A stretch of DNA of 64,000 nucleotides, taken from positions 1 to 64,000 of the forward strand of contig NZ_JOTN01000008.1 in the NCBI RefSeq assembly GCF_000712595.1, read 5' to 3'. The position numbers and the translations under genes were made by a program. Within the stretch, counting starts at the first letter, position 1. The number at the start of each line of letters is the position of its first letter. Under the pieces are notes generated by a model. The model worked only from the letters and a program-made list of their open reading frames with translations. It did no database searches and had not been told where the DNA came from. Below, one piece after another: positions 23,540 to 32,909 of this stretch. This stretch comes from Bacillus manliponensis (lineage in GTDB: Bacteria > Bacillota > Bacilli > Bacillales > Bacillaceae_G).

Positions 23540-24565
23540 ATGTTGAAGAAAGTAACCTCATTTTTTATATGTTTAAGCATCATCTTAAGTGGATGTAGTG
23601 GGAATTTCGGTAAAAAACAAGAAGAAGTTGTTCAAGAGCATGACGAAAAAGAAAAGAAAATTATTTCTAAATATGCAATTTCAGATGAGTATTACCGAAC
23701 GATTATTCCGTTAAAAGAGCAAAAGATTATTGGTGAAATTAATGAGGCCACAGGCTCTAAGCTAGACCTTAATGCCTTTGAAATGGGTTTAATGGATATT
23801 GCAAAGGACACGTTTAATACGAAAGACCATTTTCTTCAAAGGAGTGAATATCTCCCGCAAAAGAAAATAGAGGACCTATTGTTACAGCAAGGTGTGATTT
23901 CCAATGTTATTGAGCATGATTATTTTAAAAGAGAAGAAAGGTCAGATAATTTAACACTTGGTGGTGTTGTAATTGGTTTAAGTATAACGGCTAACTATTC
24001 TCATGAAGATGCAATGAACGACGGGAAAGAAGTGGCAAGTCAAATATTAAAGGTCCTTCGTGAAAAGGAAGAAACGGCAAGTGTTCCAGTTGTATTTGCC
24101 CTTTTCAAGCAAGAAACACAAACTTCTTTACAGACAGGTTCGTTCATCGGAAGTATGATGATAGAAGAGGGGCAGCAGACGATAGGAGAATGGGGTACGA
24201 CAAGTAAACAATCGTTTAACTATCCATCTCCAGAGTTCGAAGGAGATGCAGCCTATAGTAAAGATGTAGAAATGCTTCAAAAATTTACGGAGGAAGTAAA
24301 GAAGTTTAATAAAGATTACATTCCAGTAAATGGTGAGGTTTTTTATGAAAACGGTCAGTTAGATCATATTAATTTGAATGTAAGGGTACAATTTTATGGG
24401 AAGTCTGAAGTTATTGCGTTATCTCAAGTTGTAACGCAACACGTGTTAGAGATATTCCCAAAGGAAATTAGTGTACAAGTTAATGTGAATTCGGAACAAA
24501 AGCAAGAGGCTGTTATTATGAAAGAAAAAAATGCAGAAAAACCATTTGTTCATTTTCTAGATTAA
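23540..24565 (+). CDS. CamS family lipoprotein, copy 2
   Basis: Encodes 341 residues, a paralogue of the preceding gene. It has its own signal peptide ending in ILSGC (Cys at residue 19), the shared YAISDEYYRT, GGVVIGLSIT and QTGSFIGSM blocks, and no Lys/Pro-rich insertion. AAAGGTGGTTAATA precedes the ATG. It is the last gene of the unit, followed by a terminator. The tandem duplication suggests diversification of either the mature lipoprotein or the released peptide. Confidence 0.85.
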   Translation: MLKKVTSFFICLSIILSGCSGNFGKKQEEVVQEHDEKEKKIISKYAISDEYYRTIIPLKEQKIIGEINEATGSKLDLNAFEMGLMDIAKDTFNTKDHFLQRSEYLPQKKIEDLLLQQGVISNVIEHDYFKREERSDNLTLGGVVIGLSITANYSHEDAMNDGKEVASQILKVLREKEETASVPVVFALFKQETQTSLQTGSFIGSMMIEEGQQTIGEWGTTSKQSFNYPSPEFEGDAAYSKDVEMLQKFTEEVKKFNKDYIPVNGEVFYENGQLDHINLNVRVQFYGKSEVIALSQVVTQHVLEIFPKEISVQVNVNSEQKQEAVIMKEKNAEKPFVHFLD

Positions 24566-24566
24566 A

Positions 24567-24590
24567 AGTCGGTGAGAGCCGGCTTTTTTT
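24567..24590 (+). terminator. Terminator of the pcrB-pcrA-ligA-camS unit
   Basis: AGTCGG pairs with CCGGCT (one G-T pair) and is followed by seven T residues, immediately after the camS2 stop. Confidence 0.8.
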
Positions 24591-24809
24591 AGGGGTATTA
24601 TTGTAAGAATATTTAGAAATTTAAAAAGGATGAGAAAAGAAAAGTAATAATATTTTTGTAGTTAAATTAAGATTACTAGTGAAGTTATAAAAATAAAATA
24701 AAAATTTTTAATAATAGTAGTAAGTCTTTGAAATGTTGATATAAAAAGCTTTTTGAGAATAATATATTTTAAAAATTAATTAATTTTTAAAATATAAGTC
24801 TATGAATAT

Positions 24810-24838
24810 TTGAACAAATCTAAATTATCGTGTAGAAT
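24810..24838 (+). promoter_or_regulatory. Sigma-A promoter of rocA
   Basis: TTGAAC (24810-24815), a 17-nt spacer and TAGAAT (24833-24838) sit about 47 bp upstream of the start codon. The roughly 220 bp before it are very AT-rich and hold no gene I can support. I see no -24/-12 promoter here. Confidence 0.65.
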
Positions 24839-24850
24839 AACATTGTAAAA

Positions 24851-24863
24851 TGTAAACGTTTTT
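24851..24863 (+). promoter_or_regulatory. Possible cre (CcpA) site in the rocA leader
   Basis: TGTAAACGTTTTT matches the left half and centre of the cre consensus (TGWAANCGNTNWCA) but not the right end. It lies just downstream of the -10 box, where CcpA would act as a roadblock. Confidence 0.4.
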
Positions 24864-24884
24864 CTAAAGGGGAGGCTAAATAGA

Positions 24885-26432
24885 ATGGTAGTAGCATACA
24901 AACATGAGCCATTTACAGATTTTACGGTAGAGGCGAACAGATTAGCTTTTGAAGAAGGTTTAAAGAAGGTAGAATCTTATCTTGGACAAGACTATCCATT
25001 AATTATTGGGGGAGAAAAAATCACTACAGAAGACAAAATTGTTTCTGTAAACCCTGCGAATAAAGAAGAATTGGTTGGCCGTGTTTCTAAAGCAAGCCGT
25101 GAATTAGCAGAAAAAGCAATGCAAGTTGCAGATGAAACATTCAAAACTTGGAGAAAAACGAAACCAGAAATGCGTGCAGATATTTTATTCCGCGCAGCTG
25201 CAATCGTACGTCGCAGAAAGCATGAGTTCTCTGCAATTCTTGTAAAAGAAGCTGGTAAGCCATGGAACGAGGCTGATGCAGATACAGCAGAAGCAATCGA
25301 CTTCCTGGAGTACTATGGTCGTCAAATGTTAAAAATGAAAGACGGTATTCCAGTAGAAAGCCGTCCAATTGAATATAATCGTTTCTCTTACATTCCATTA
25401 GGAGTAGGTGTTATCATTTCTCCTTGGAACTTCCCATTTGCGATTATGGCAGGTATGACAACAGCTGCATTAGTTTCTGGTAACACAGTATTACTAAAAC
25501 CAGCTAGTACAACACCTGTAGTAGCAGCGAAATTTATGGAAGTATTAGAAGAAGCAGGTTTACCAGCTGGTGTAGTAAACTTCGTTCCAGGTAATGGTTC
25601 TGAAGTTGGTGACTACTTAGTAGATCACCCTCGTACACGTTTCATTAGCTTCACTGGATCACGTGATGTAGGTATTCGTATTTATGAGCGTGCAGCAAAA
25701 GTAAACCCAGGTCAAATTTGGTTAAAACGTGTTATCGCTGAAATGGGCGGTAAAGATACAATCGTTGTTGATAAAGAAGCAGATCTTGAATTAGCTGCAA
25801 AATCTATCGTTGCATCTGCATTTGGATTCTCAGGCCAAAAATGTTCTGCATGTTCTCGTGCAGTAATCCATGAAGATGTATACGATCACGTATTAAACCG
25901 TGCAATCGAGTTAACAAAAGAGTTAACAGTTGCGAACCCGGCTGTACAAGGTACAAACATGGGTCCTGTAAATGACCAAGCAGCATTTGATAAAGTAATG
26001 AGCTATGTAGCTATCGGTAAAGAAGAAGGCCGTCTTGTAGCTGGTGGCGAAGGTGATGACTCTAAAGGTTGGTTCATTCAACCAACAATCATCGCTGATG
26101 TTGCAGAAGATGCTCGTCTAATGAAAGAAGAAATCTTCGGACCAGTTGTAGCATTCTGCAAAGCGAAAGACTTTGATCATGCACTTGAAATTGCAAACAA
26201 CACAGAGTACGGTTTAACAGGTGCAGTTATTTCTAACAACCGTGATCATATCGAAAAAGCACGTGAAGACTTCCACGTTGGTAACTTATACTTCAACCGT
26301 GGATGTACAGGTGCAATCGTAGGATACCAACCATTCGGTGGCTTTAACATGTCTGGTACAGACTCTAAAGCTGGTGGTCCTGACTACTTAGCACTTCACA
26401 TGCAAGCGAAAACAACATCTGAAACTTTATAA
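24885..26432 (+). CDS. rocA: L-glutamate gamma-semialdehyde (1-pyrroline-5-carboxylate) dehydrogenase RocA
   Basis: Encodes a 515-residue aldehyde dehydrogenase, the RocA/PutA-C length. It oxidises glutamate semialdehyde to glutamate with NAD in arginine and proline breakdown. The catalytic Cys lies in [12 protein letters not shown] and the general-base Glu in [20 protein letters not shown] precedes the ATG. It is monocistronic between its promoter and terminator. Confidence 0.94.
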   Translation: MVVAYKHEPFTDFTVEANRLAFEEGLKKVESYLGQDYPLIIGGEKITTEDKIVSVNPANKEELVGRVSKASRELAEKAMQVADETFKTWRKTKPEMRADILFRAAAIVRRRKHEFSAILVKEAGKPWNEADADTAEAIDFLEYYGRQMLKMKDGIPVESRPIEYNRFSYIPLGVGVIISPWNFPFAIMAGMTTAALVSGNTVLLKPASTTPVVAAKFMEVLEEAGLPAGVVNFVPGNGSEVGDYLVDHPRTRFISFTGSRDVGIRIYERAAKVNPGQIWLKRVIAEMGGKDTIVVDKEADLELAAKSIVASAFGFSGQKCSACSRAVIHEDVYDHVLNRAIELTKELTVANPAVQGTNMGPVNDQAAFDKVMSYVAIGKEEGRLVAGGEGDDSKGWFIQPTIIADVAEDARLMKEEIFGPVVAFCKAKDFDHALEIANNTEYGLTGAVISNNRDHIEKAREDFHVGNLYFNRGCTGAIVGYQPFGGFNMSGTDSKAGGPDYLALHMQAKTTSETL

Positions 26433-26443
26433 GATATATAGAA

Positions 26444-26474
26444 AGACCTTCTCGTTAGTGAGAAGGTCTTTTTT
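26444..26474 (+). terminator. Terminator of rocA
   Basis: A 10-bp stem (AGACCTTCTC / GAGAAGGTCT) runs into a T-tract. The structured repeat starts inside that T-tract. Confidence 0.9.
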
Positions 26475-26750
26475 ATCCCGCATTAACTGGCTGTAGGACT
26501 CCCACCTCAAAACTTGAGAGAAGCAAAGAAGTTTAGGTGGAAGATTAACAGCCAGAATCTAGCTACGACTCCTAAGCATTCGAGCCACAAGCTAATCCTT
26601 TCTGTGGCAAACTTCGCCACGCCAAGGCTTAGCTTGTGCTTGTCGTGCTTGAACAGTCGTCTTCGCTTTTTGAATGTAAAAGCCCGATTGGTCGGGCTAA
26701 CACTCAGTAGGGGATGAAGAAAACCCCTACTGAGTAAAGTTTCACTTTAT
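26472..26750 (+). repeat. Long copy of the structured repeat (IS200/IS605-like termini, no transposase)
   Basis: The left end is TTTATCCCGCATTAAC and the right end AAAGTTTCACTTTAT. Inside, GGCTGT/ACAGCC, CCACCT/AGGTGG and AAACTT/AAGTTT can form one long hairpin (about 26485-26555). A further hairpin (ACTCAGTAGGGG / CCCCTACTGAGT) precedes the right end. The 100-bp middle (about 26557-26660) is absent from the shorter copy at 61691-61848. No coding sequence is convincing. Confidence 0.75.
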
Positions 26751-26751
26751 A

Positions 26752-26949
26752 TTAATCAATGTTAATAGATTGTAGTTGTTTTTGTTTTGATTTTTTGTTT
26801 TCTTTTTCTAATGAATATGAAAGTTCTTCCTGCAAAATATGCATTGCTGTTTTGATAGGATGTTGCATAGAGGATGGAAATTCTTTTATCACATGCATCC
26901 CAATTTCAATTTTCGTCTGAATAATCTTTCGTATTAATTCTTCATGCAT
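26752..26949 (-). CDS. Small hypothetical protein downstream of the ArsA-type ATPase
   Basis: Encodes 65 residues (MHEELIRKIIQTKIEIG...), helical and charged with no membrane segment. GGAGGTGG lies 5 nt upstream of the ATG at 26949 and the start overlaps the end of the ATPase gene by 8 bp, so translational coupling is likely. I do not recognise the family. Confidence 0.6.
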   Translation of the reverse strand: MHEELIRKIIQTKIEIGMHVIKEFPSSMQHPIKTAMHILQEELSYSLEKENKKSKQKQLQSINID

Positions 26950-28120
26950 GCTCTCCACCTCCAAAGCGAATATTTAACACATTATCTTCAAATTTAGCAC
27001 TTTGAATTGATAAATACGTTAATGTTTTTGGTAAAGTAATATTTCGTTTAATCGAGCCGGCACGAATAAGTAGTTCATCACCTTTTTGATTTAAAGAGAG
27101 TTCGCTTTTATCGGAAAATGGAATAGAAAGAGTAAAGATATATTCATTACCATCTTTTGTTACGTAATGAGTCCGTCCGTTAAATTTCACATCGGTTGGA
27201 TTAGAATCATCTTTAAATAATGCATCCCCGACGCGCTTTAACATAGGCAACCCAACAACTTCTTGTTCAAACATTGGTGCTTCATAAATCGGAAGTGGGT
27301 GAAAACTATTGTGTATCAGCTCTTTATACTTTTTTTGCGAATCTTTCCATGCTTGGAAGTATGAATCTGTAACGGTATCAGGAATGACGCGGTTAATCAT
27401 AATCGCATCTACGTTATAATCATATAGGTTTAAATAAGTGAAACTACGCTGTGCCTCTTTAATAACCATCTTTTCTGGATTCACAACAACTCGAACACTT
27501 GTTATTTCACGATTTGATAACAGATCTCTCATTTCACTAAGCTGTTCTAGTGTATTTGTTAATTCCCCCATCACATCATCGGTTGGCAAGGGGATGCCAA
27601 GTAGTGGTTGTGCAACAGGACGCATTACTTTTAACATTTTTCGTTTAATTGGAAATAGCTTCTCCATCCACCACCCTAACATGTCAGGGAAGCTAAGCAT
27701 TGCTAATGTTTCACCAGTTGGAGCGCAGTCAATAATGATGACATCATATGTTTTTTGTTTATAGTAATCTAATACACGTAATAAACTAATTAAATCTTCC
27801 ATACCAGGAAACATTGTTAGCTCTTCTGTCGTAATGTCATCAGCTGCTTTAGAAGTAAATAAAAGCGTAATATATTTTTGGAGTTTTCCCCATCCTTTTT
27901 CCATTTCATAAATTGTATTGATTTCTTGTGCCCATAAATTTCCGCATAGTTCCTGCGGTTCAGATGATAGTTTAATATTAAAAGAATCTCCTAAGCTATG
28001 AGCAGGGTCTGTACTCATTATTAATGTTTTTAAGCCTTGTTTTGCACTTTGAAGTGCTGTTGCTGCTGAAATGCTCGTTTTACCAACGCCGCCTTTACCG
28101 GTATATAAAATAATCCTCAT
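26942..28120 (-). CDS. ArsA/Get3 (TRC40)-type ATPase with C-terminal Hsp20-like domain
   Basis: Encodes 392 residues. The deviant Walker A loop GKGGVGKTS is at residues 8-16, followed by the switch STDPAHSLGDS and the IIDCAPTGETLAML motif. The last about 85 residues form a beta-rich domain (FTLSIPFSDKSELSL ... LLIRAGSIKRNI) resembling the ArsA-HSP20 domain. The family is related to arsenite and tail-anchor ATPases, but there are no ars genes nearby. It shares an operator-like sequence with the MarR gene upstream and is likely controlled by it. Confidence 0.82.
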   Translation of the reverse strand: MRIILYTGKGGVGKTSISAATALQSAKQGLKTLIMSTDPAHSLGDSFNIKLSSEPQELCGNLWAQEINTIYEMEKGWGKLQKYITLLFTSKAADDITTEELTMFPGMEDLISLLRVLDYYKQKTYDVIIIDCAPTGETLAMLSFPDMLGWWMEKLFPIKRKMLKVMRPVAQPLLGIPLPTDDVMGELTNTLEQLSEMRDLLSNREITSVRVVVNPEKMVIKEAQRSFTYLNLYDYNVDAIMINRVIPDTVTDSYFQAWKDSQKKYKELIHNSFHPLPIYEAPMFEQEVVGLPMLKRVGDALFKDDSNPTDVKFNGRTHYVTKDGNEYIFTLSIPFSDKSELSLNQKGDELLIRAGSIKRNITLPKTLTYLSIQSAKFEDNVLNIRFGGGEHA

Positions 28121-28148
28121 TATCCTATCTCCTTTACTTCGTTAGTCA

Positions 28149-28171
28149 AATATTACGAGTGTCGAAATATT
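28149..28171. promoter_or_regulatory. Putative MarR operator upstream of the ArsA-type ATPase gene
   Basis: AATATTACGA and TCGAAATATT face each other across 3 nt. The reverse complement nearly repeats the site at 28697-28719 upstream of the marR gene: both read ATATTTCGA, 3-4 nt, CGTAATAT. It lies 29 bp upstream of the ATPase start. Confidence 0.6.
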
Positions 28172-28206
28172 TTCTTGAATAAAAACCCTTCTAGGGTCTT
28201 ATTCAA
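28168..28206 (-). terminator. Terminator of the MarR gene
   Basis: On the minus strand TTGAATAA-ACCCT pairs with AGGGT-TTATTCAA, starting in the last codons of the gene. It partly overlaps the operator upstream of the ATPase gene and would separate the two transcripts. Confidence 0.65.
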
Positions 28207-28681
28207 TCGGAATATTTTTTATGCTTGATGAAGTACGTTTTTCTTCTGGCTTTTGTTGTGACGTAGCGATATGGTTCATTACCTTTTGGAAGATTTGTAA
28301 CAAAAATGTTTTTTCTTCTTCAGATAATGCTTCTGTTACAAGGTTAAAGTAATGGGCTGCATTTTGTTTAACTTCTTCTACAAGCTTTACTCCAGAATCG
28401 GTCAAACGAATAAGAACAATGCGGCGATCATTGTCACTACGATAACGCTCGATATACCCTTTTTTGACAAGGCGATTTACGACACCTGTTGTTGTACTCA
28501 TCGGGATATCGAGAAGCTCTGTTATTTTACTCATCGTAATGTCCGTGTTTCGCTCCATCCATAATAAGCAAAATACTTCTGTTTTAGAAAGCGATAAATC
28601 AAGACTTACCCATTCTTCTGGATAGAAAAGTTTTTTCGCGTTATCAAGCAGTAAATCTAAAAAATGTTCATATTGCAGCAA
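28199..28681 (-). CDS. MarR family transcriptional regulator
   Basis: Encodes 160 residues. The winged helix reads MSKITELLDIPMSTTTGVVNRL followed by the wing YIERYRSDNDRRIVLIRLT, the MarR consensus DxRxxxxxLT. It should bind DNA as a dimer. Matching inverted repeats upstream of this gene and of the ArsA-type ATPase gene suggest autoregulation plus control of that gene. The inducer is unknown. Confidence 0.9.
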   Translation of the reverse strand: MLQYEHFLDLLLDNAKKLFYPEEWVSLDLSLSKTEVFCLLWMERNTDITMSKITELLDIPMSTTTGVVNRLVKKGYIERYRSDNDRRIVLIRLTDSGVKLVEEVKQNAAHYFNLVTEALSEEEKTFLLQIFQKVMNHIATSQQKPEEKRTSSSIKNIPIE

Positions 28682-28696
28682 CTATTTCCACTCCCG

Positions 28697-28719
28697 TATA
28701 TTTCGAAGTTCGTAATATA
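28697..28719. promoter_or_regulatory. Putative MarR operator upstream of the marR gene
   Basis: TATATTTCGA and TCGTAATATA are separated by 3 nt, 16 bp upstream of the gene's start. This is the same motif as at 28149-28171 in reverse orientation. Confidence 0.6.
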
Positions 28720-28894
28720 TTTTCATTGTATTCATCAAATCCTATAAATGTCAAGTTATTTCTGAAAAATCTAATTTTATCCACAAAAACCATTTTATAT
28801 GTGCTAAAGTAATACGGGAAGAACAGTTATTTTACATAAATTTCTATAATAAGAATTATTAACTGGCTATAAAGTATAGAAGGGGGAAGAAGCA

Positions 28895-29146
28895 GTGAGA
28901 AGGAGAAATACACAAGCGTTCACATTTTTAGCATGGACATCTTTCGTTTGTGCACTTTCAGGGATGTTAATTGGGATTTATACGTTAGAGGAGCCACTTA
29001 GTGTAAAAGGGTATTATTTAATAGGAACATTATTTTTAACGATGTCTTGTTTTGTATTGCAAAAAACGATTCGTGATAACGAAGAAGATAATGCAAACAA
29101 TATTCATAATGAGCCAGCTTCTAAAAAAGAAACAATTGAGAAATAA
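28895..29146 (+). CDS. YiaA/YiaB-type two-helix membrane protein
   Basis: Encodes 83 residues with two hydrophobic segments (about 10-30 and 38-58) of the YiaAB pattern (FLAWTSFVCALSGMLIGIY ... GYYLIGTLFLTM) and a charged tail rich in Asp, Glu and Asn. It starts with GTG behind AGGGGGAAG. Its function is unknown. It is monocistronic with a small terminator. Confidence 0.75.
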   Translation: MRRRNTQAFTFLAWTSFVCALSGMLIGIYTLEEPLSVKGYYLIGTLFLTMSCFVLQKTIRDNEEDNANNIHNEPASKKETIEK

Positions 29147-29189
29147 GAACAAGCTTTGTTTACTGGAAAATAATATGGCAAATTAATAA

Positions 29190-29214
29190 GAGAGGCGATA
29201 GCCTTTCTTTTTTT
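29190..29214 (+). terminator. Terminator behind the YiaA/B gene
   Basis: GAGAGGC pairs with GCCTTTC across a 4-nt loop and is followed by TTTTTTT. Confidence 0.8.
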
Positions 29215-29322
29215 ACCCAAAAATGAGGGAAGTATGCTGTGTTTACTTGCTTGAAGCACTGAAAATTTGGTATCATCAATAGTATTGTAGATTGTACGAT
29301 ATATTATGGAGGTGGCCTAGCC

Positions 29323-29613
29323 GTGTCAAGAATTTCCGTTGAAAATGTAAAGCATGTTGCGCATTTAGCACGCCTTGCAATTACAGATCAAGAAGCAGAA
29401 AAATTTCAAAAACAACTCGATGCAATTGTTACATTTGCTGAGCAGTTAAATGAATTAGATACAACAGATGTAAAACCAACAACACACGTATTACAAATGA
29501 AGAATATTATGCGTGAAGATGTACCTGAAAAAGGTTTACCAGTTGAAGAAGTATTAAAAAATGCACCGGATCACAAAGATAAACAAATCCGTGTTCCAGC
29601 AGTATTAGAATAG
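29323..29613 (+). CDS. gatC: Glutamyl-tRNA(Gln) amidotransferase subunit C
   Basis: Encodes 96 residues. GatC stabilises the GatA-GatB interface of the enzyme that converts Glu-tRNA(Gln) to Gln-tRNA(Gln), needed where glutaminyl-tRNA synthetase is missing. [13 protein letters not shown] and the C-terminal RVPAVLE are typical. GTG start 8 nt behind GGAGGTGG. First gene of gatCAB. Confidence 0.96.
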   Translation: MSRISVENVKHVAHLARLAITDQEAEKFQKQLDAIVTFAEQLNELDTTDVKPTTHVLQMKNIMREDVPEKGLPVEEVLKNAPDHKDKQIRVPAVLE

Positions 29614-29628
29614 AGGAGGGGAATTTCG

Positions 29629-31086
29629 ATGTCATTATTTGATCATTCAGTATCAGAGTTACATAAAAAATTAAACAGCAAAGAAATTTCCGTTACGGAT
29701 TTAGTAGAAGAATCATACAAACGTATTGCGGATGTTGAAGATAACGTAAAAGCTTTTCTTACATTAGATGAAGAAAATGCACGTGCGAAAGCGAAAGAAT
29801 TAGATGCAAAAATTGGTGCTGAAGATAACGGTTTACTATTTGGTATGCCAATCGGTGTAAAAGATAACATCGTAACAAACGGTCTTCGTACAACGTGTGC
29901 GAGTAAAATCTTAGCAAACTTTGATCCAATTTACGATGCGACAGTTGTGCAAAAGTTAAACGCTGCTGACACAGTTACAATCGGTAAATTAAACATGGAC
30001 GAGTTCGCGATGGGATCTTCTAACGAGAACTCTGGTTTCTATGCGACGAAAAATCCATGGAACTTAGACTATGTACCAGGTGGATCTAGTGGTGGTTCTG
30101 CAGCAGCAGTAGCGGCTGGGGAAGTATTATTCTCTCTAGGTTCTGATACGGGTGGTTCAATCCGCCAACCTGCAGCATATTGCGGTGTTGTTGGATTAAA
30201 GCCAACATATGGTCGTGTGTCTCGCTACGGTTTAGTTGCATTTGCATCTTCTCTTGACCAAATTGGACCGATTACACGTACAGTAGAAGATAATGCATAC
30301 TTATTACAAGCAATTGCAGGTATTGATCGTATGGATACAACGTCTGCAAATGTAGAAGTAGGTAACTACTTAGCTGGTTTAACAGGTGACGTAAAAGGTT
30401 TACGCATCGCTGTACCAAAAGAATACTTAGGTGAAGGTGTTGGCGAAGAAGCACGTGAGTCTGTATTAGCTGCACTGAAAGTATTAGAAGGTATGGGCGC
30501 AACTTGGGAAGAAGTATCGCTTCCACACTCTAAATACGCACTAGCAACATACTATTTACTATCTTCTTCTGAAGCGTCTGCAAACCTTTCACGCTTTGAT
30601 GGCGTACGTTACGGCGTTCGTTCTGATAACGTAAATAACTTAATGGACCTTTACAAGAATACACGTAGCGAAGGTTTCGGTGATGAAGTAAAACGTCGTA
30701 TTATGCTTGGTACGTTTGCACTTAGCTCCGGTTACTACGATGCATATTATAAAAAAGCACAACAAGTTCGTACATTAATTAAAAACGACTTTGAAAATGT
30801 ATTTGCAAACTATGACGTAATTATTGGACCAACAACGCCAACAACATCATTCAAAGTGGGCGAGAAAACTGATGATCCAATGACGATGTATGCAAACGAC
30901 ATTTTAACAATTCCAGTGAACTTAGCGGGTGTTCCAGCAATTTCTATCCCATGTGGATTTGGTGCAAACAACATGCCACTAGGATTACAAATTATCGGTA
31001 AACACTTCGATGAAGCGACAATTTACCGCGTTGCACATGCATTTGAGCAAGCAACAGATTATCATACAAAAAAGGCTAGTTTGTAA
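29629..31086 (+). CDS. gatA: Glutamyl-tRNA(Gln) amidotransferase subunit A
   Basis: Encodes a 485-residue amidase-signature enzyme that releases ammonia from glutamine for GatB. The Ser-cisSer-Lys triad lies in MPIGVKDNI (Lys), [15 protein letters not shown] and [21 protein letters not shown] precedes the ATG, 15 bp after gatC. Confidence 0.97.
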   Translation: MSLFDHSVSELHKKLNSKEISVTDLVEESYKRIADVEDNVKAFLTLDEENARAKAKELDAKIGAEDNGLLFGMPIGVKDNIVTNGLRTTCASKILANFDPIYDATVVQKLNAADTVTIGKLNMDEFAMGSSNENSGFYATKNPWNLDYVPGGSSGGSAAAVAAGEVLFSLGSDTGGSIRQPAAYCGVVGLKPTYGRVSRYGLVAFASSLDQIGPITRTVEDNAYLLQAIAGIDRMDTTSANVEVGNYLAGLTGDVKGLRIAVPKEYLGEGVGEEARESVLAALKVLEGMGATWEEVSLPHSKYALATYYLLSSSEASANLSRFDGVRYGVRSDNVNNLMDLYKNTRSEGFGDEVKRRIMLGTFALSSGYYDAYYKKAQQVRTLIKNDFENVFANYDVIIGPTTPTTSFKVGEKTDDPMTMYANDILTIPVNLAGVPAISIPCGFGANNMPLGLQIIGKHFDEATIYRVAHAFEQATDYHTKKASL

Positions 31087-31100
31087 GGAGGCGAGCATAG

Positions 31101-32531
31101 ATGAATTTTGAAACAATTATCGGTTTAGAGGTTCACGTTGAGTTAAAGACAAACTCCAAAATTTTCTCTGCGAGTCCAACAGAATTTGGAGCGGATCCAA
31201 ACACACAAACAAGTGTAATTGACTTAGGATATCCTGGCGTACTTCCAACTTTAAATAAAGAAGCTGTTAACTTTGCGATGAAAGCTGCGATGGCATTAAA
31301 CTGTGAAATCGCAACAGAAACAAAGTTTGACCGTAAAAACTATTTCTATCCAGATAACCCAAAAGCGTACCAAATTTCTCAGTACGACAAGCCGATTGGT
31401 GAAAACGGTTGGATTGAAATTGAAGTGGATGGCAAGACGAAACGCATCGGTATTACACGTCTTCACTTAGAAGAAGATGCTGGTAAATCTACACATACAG
31501 GTGAAGGTTATTCATTAGTAGATTACAACCGTCAAGGTATGCCTCTAATTGAAATCGTATCTGAGCCAGATATGCGCACACCAGAAGAAGCATATGCATA
31601 CTTAGAGAAATTAAAGTCTATCATTCAGTATACAGGTGTATCTGATTGTAAGATGGAAGAAGGGTCTCTTCGCTGTGATGCGAACATTTCTCTTCGCCCA
31701 GTTGGACAAGAGAAGTTCGGTACAAAAGCTGAACTGAAAAACTTAAACTCATTTACTTATGTACAAAAAGGTCTTGAGTTTGAACAAGTTCGTCAAGAGA
31801 AAGAATTATTATCTGGCGGTATCATCCAGCAAGAAACACGTCGTTATGATGAAGCTACGAAGAAAACGATCTTAATGCGTGTAAAAGAAGGTTCTGATGA
31901 TTACCGTTACTTCCCAGAGCCAGATTTAGTAGAGCTTTACATTGATGACGCATGGAAAGAAGAAGTTCGTGCTTCGATTCCTGAGCTTCCAGACGCTCGT
32001 AAAGCGCGTTATGTAGAAGATCTTGGCTTACCTGCATATGATGCACATGTATTAACATTAACGAAAGAAATGTCTGATTTCTTTGAGGCTACAGTTACAG
32101 ACGGTGCAGATGCGAAACTTACATCTAACTGGTTAATGGGTGAAGTATTAGCGTACTTAAACAAACAACAAAAAGAGTTACAAGATGTAGCATTAACGCC
32201 AGCTGGCTTATCTAAAATGATTCAATTAATTGAAAAGGGTACAATTTCGTCTAAAATTGCGAAGAAAGTATTTAGCGAATTAATTGAAAAAGGTGGAGAC
32301 CCAGAGGAAATCGTGAAAGCGAAAGGTCTTGTTCAAATTTCGGACGAAGGTACACTTCGTAAAGTTGTAACAGACATTCTTGATAATAACGAACAATCTA
32401 TTGAAGACTTCAAAAACGGTAAAGACCGTGCAATTGGCTTCTTAGTTGGTCAAATTATGAAGGCGACAAAAGGACAAGCAAATCCACCACTTGTAAATAA
32501 AATTTTACTTGAAGAGATTAACAAGCGTTAA
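31101..32531 (+). CDS. gatB: Aspartyl/glutamyl-tRNA amidotransferase subunit B
   Basis: Encodes 476 residues. GatB activates the tRNA-bound glutamate by phosphorylation and transamidates it. [12 protein letters not shown] and [17 protein letters not shown] are family signatures, and the C-terminal YqeY-like tail ([14 protein letters not shown] onward) is complete. AAGGAGGCG precedes the ATG. A strong terminator follows. Confidence 0.97.
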   Translation: MNFETIIGLEVHVELKTNSKIFSASPTEFGADPNTQTSVIDLGYPGVLPTLNKEAVNFAMKAAMALNCEIATETKFDRKNYFYPDNPKAYQISQYDKPIGENGWIEIEVDGKTKRIGITRLHLEEDAGKSTHTGEGYSLVDYNRQGMPLIEIVSEPDMRTPEEAYAYLEKLKSIIQYTGVSDCKMEEGSLRCDANISLRPVGQEKFGTKAELKNLNSFTYVQKGLEFEQVRQEKELLSGGIIQQETRRYDEATKKTILMRVKEGSDDYRYFPEPDLVELYIDDAWKEEVRASIPELPDARKARYVEDLGLPAYDAHVLTLTKEMSDFFEATVTDGADAKLTSNWLMGEVLAYLNKQQKELQDVALTPAGLSKMIQLIEKGTISSKIAKKVFSELIEKGGDPEEIVKAKGLVQISDEGTLRKVVTDILDNNEQSIEDFKNGKDRAIGFLVGQIMKATKGQANPPLVNKILLEEINKR

Positions 32532-32551
32532 TTTGACAGCAGTGATTAAGC

Positions 32552-32581
32552 AGAAAAACACCCGAATCTGGGTGTTTTTCT
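32552..32581 (+). terminator. Terminator of gatCAB
   Basis: A 12-bp stem (AGAAAAACACCC / GGGTGTTTTTCT) with a 6-nt loop. Confidence 0.88.
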
Positions 32582-32583
32582 GG

Positions 32584-32640
32584 GTTAATCAAACGTTTGT
32601 TTAAAAATAAATATTTCTTTTAAACAAACGTTTGATTAAC
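32584..32640. promoter_or_regulatory. 23-bp perfect inverted repeat with two CAAACGTTTG palindromes
   Basis: The arms 32584-32606 and 32618-32640 are exact reverse complements around an 11-nt AT-rich spacer, and each arm carries the palindrome CAAACGTTTG. This looks like a double operator for a dimeric repressor such as a TetR-family protein, but no regulator gene is present here. The remaining gap to dgkB holds a 10-bp inverted pair (ACAATGCTAG 32655-32664, CTAGCATTGT 32733-32742) and a short open frame ending at 32882. Confidence 0.6.
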
Positions 32641-32909
32641 TGACAATTACCCATACAATGCTAGTATTGCACACATGATATGATGATGTTAAAAGAAGAG
32701 CTTTCAATATGTTCATTTTAAGATAATGTTAACTAGCATTGTGGTAGAATAAAATAGAATTTGATGTTAACAATGGAGAATATATACTGCTTGATGAAAT
32801 GTACGAAAGTATATGGAGAATGAGAGGAGGTAGGCATAGGAGTGCTGAAGATGTAGAGTTGGCACCTATTCCTTCTATATAACAAAGTTTTTCCTATGCT
32901 ATTTAAAAT

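Noticed and set aside
26514-26717. 67-codon frame inside the long structured repeat
   Set aside because: It crosses all the hairpin arms, has no start signal and is absent in the shorter repeat copies.
29147-29322. T-box or other riboswitch upstream of gatCAB
   Set aside because: No T-box core sequence or aptamer consensus is present in the 176-bp gap.
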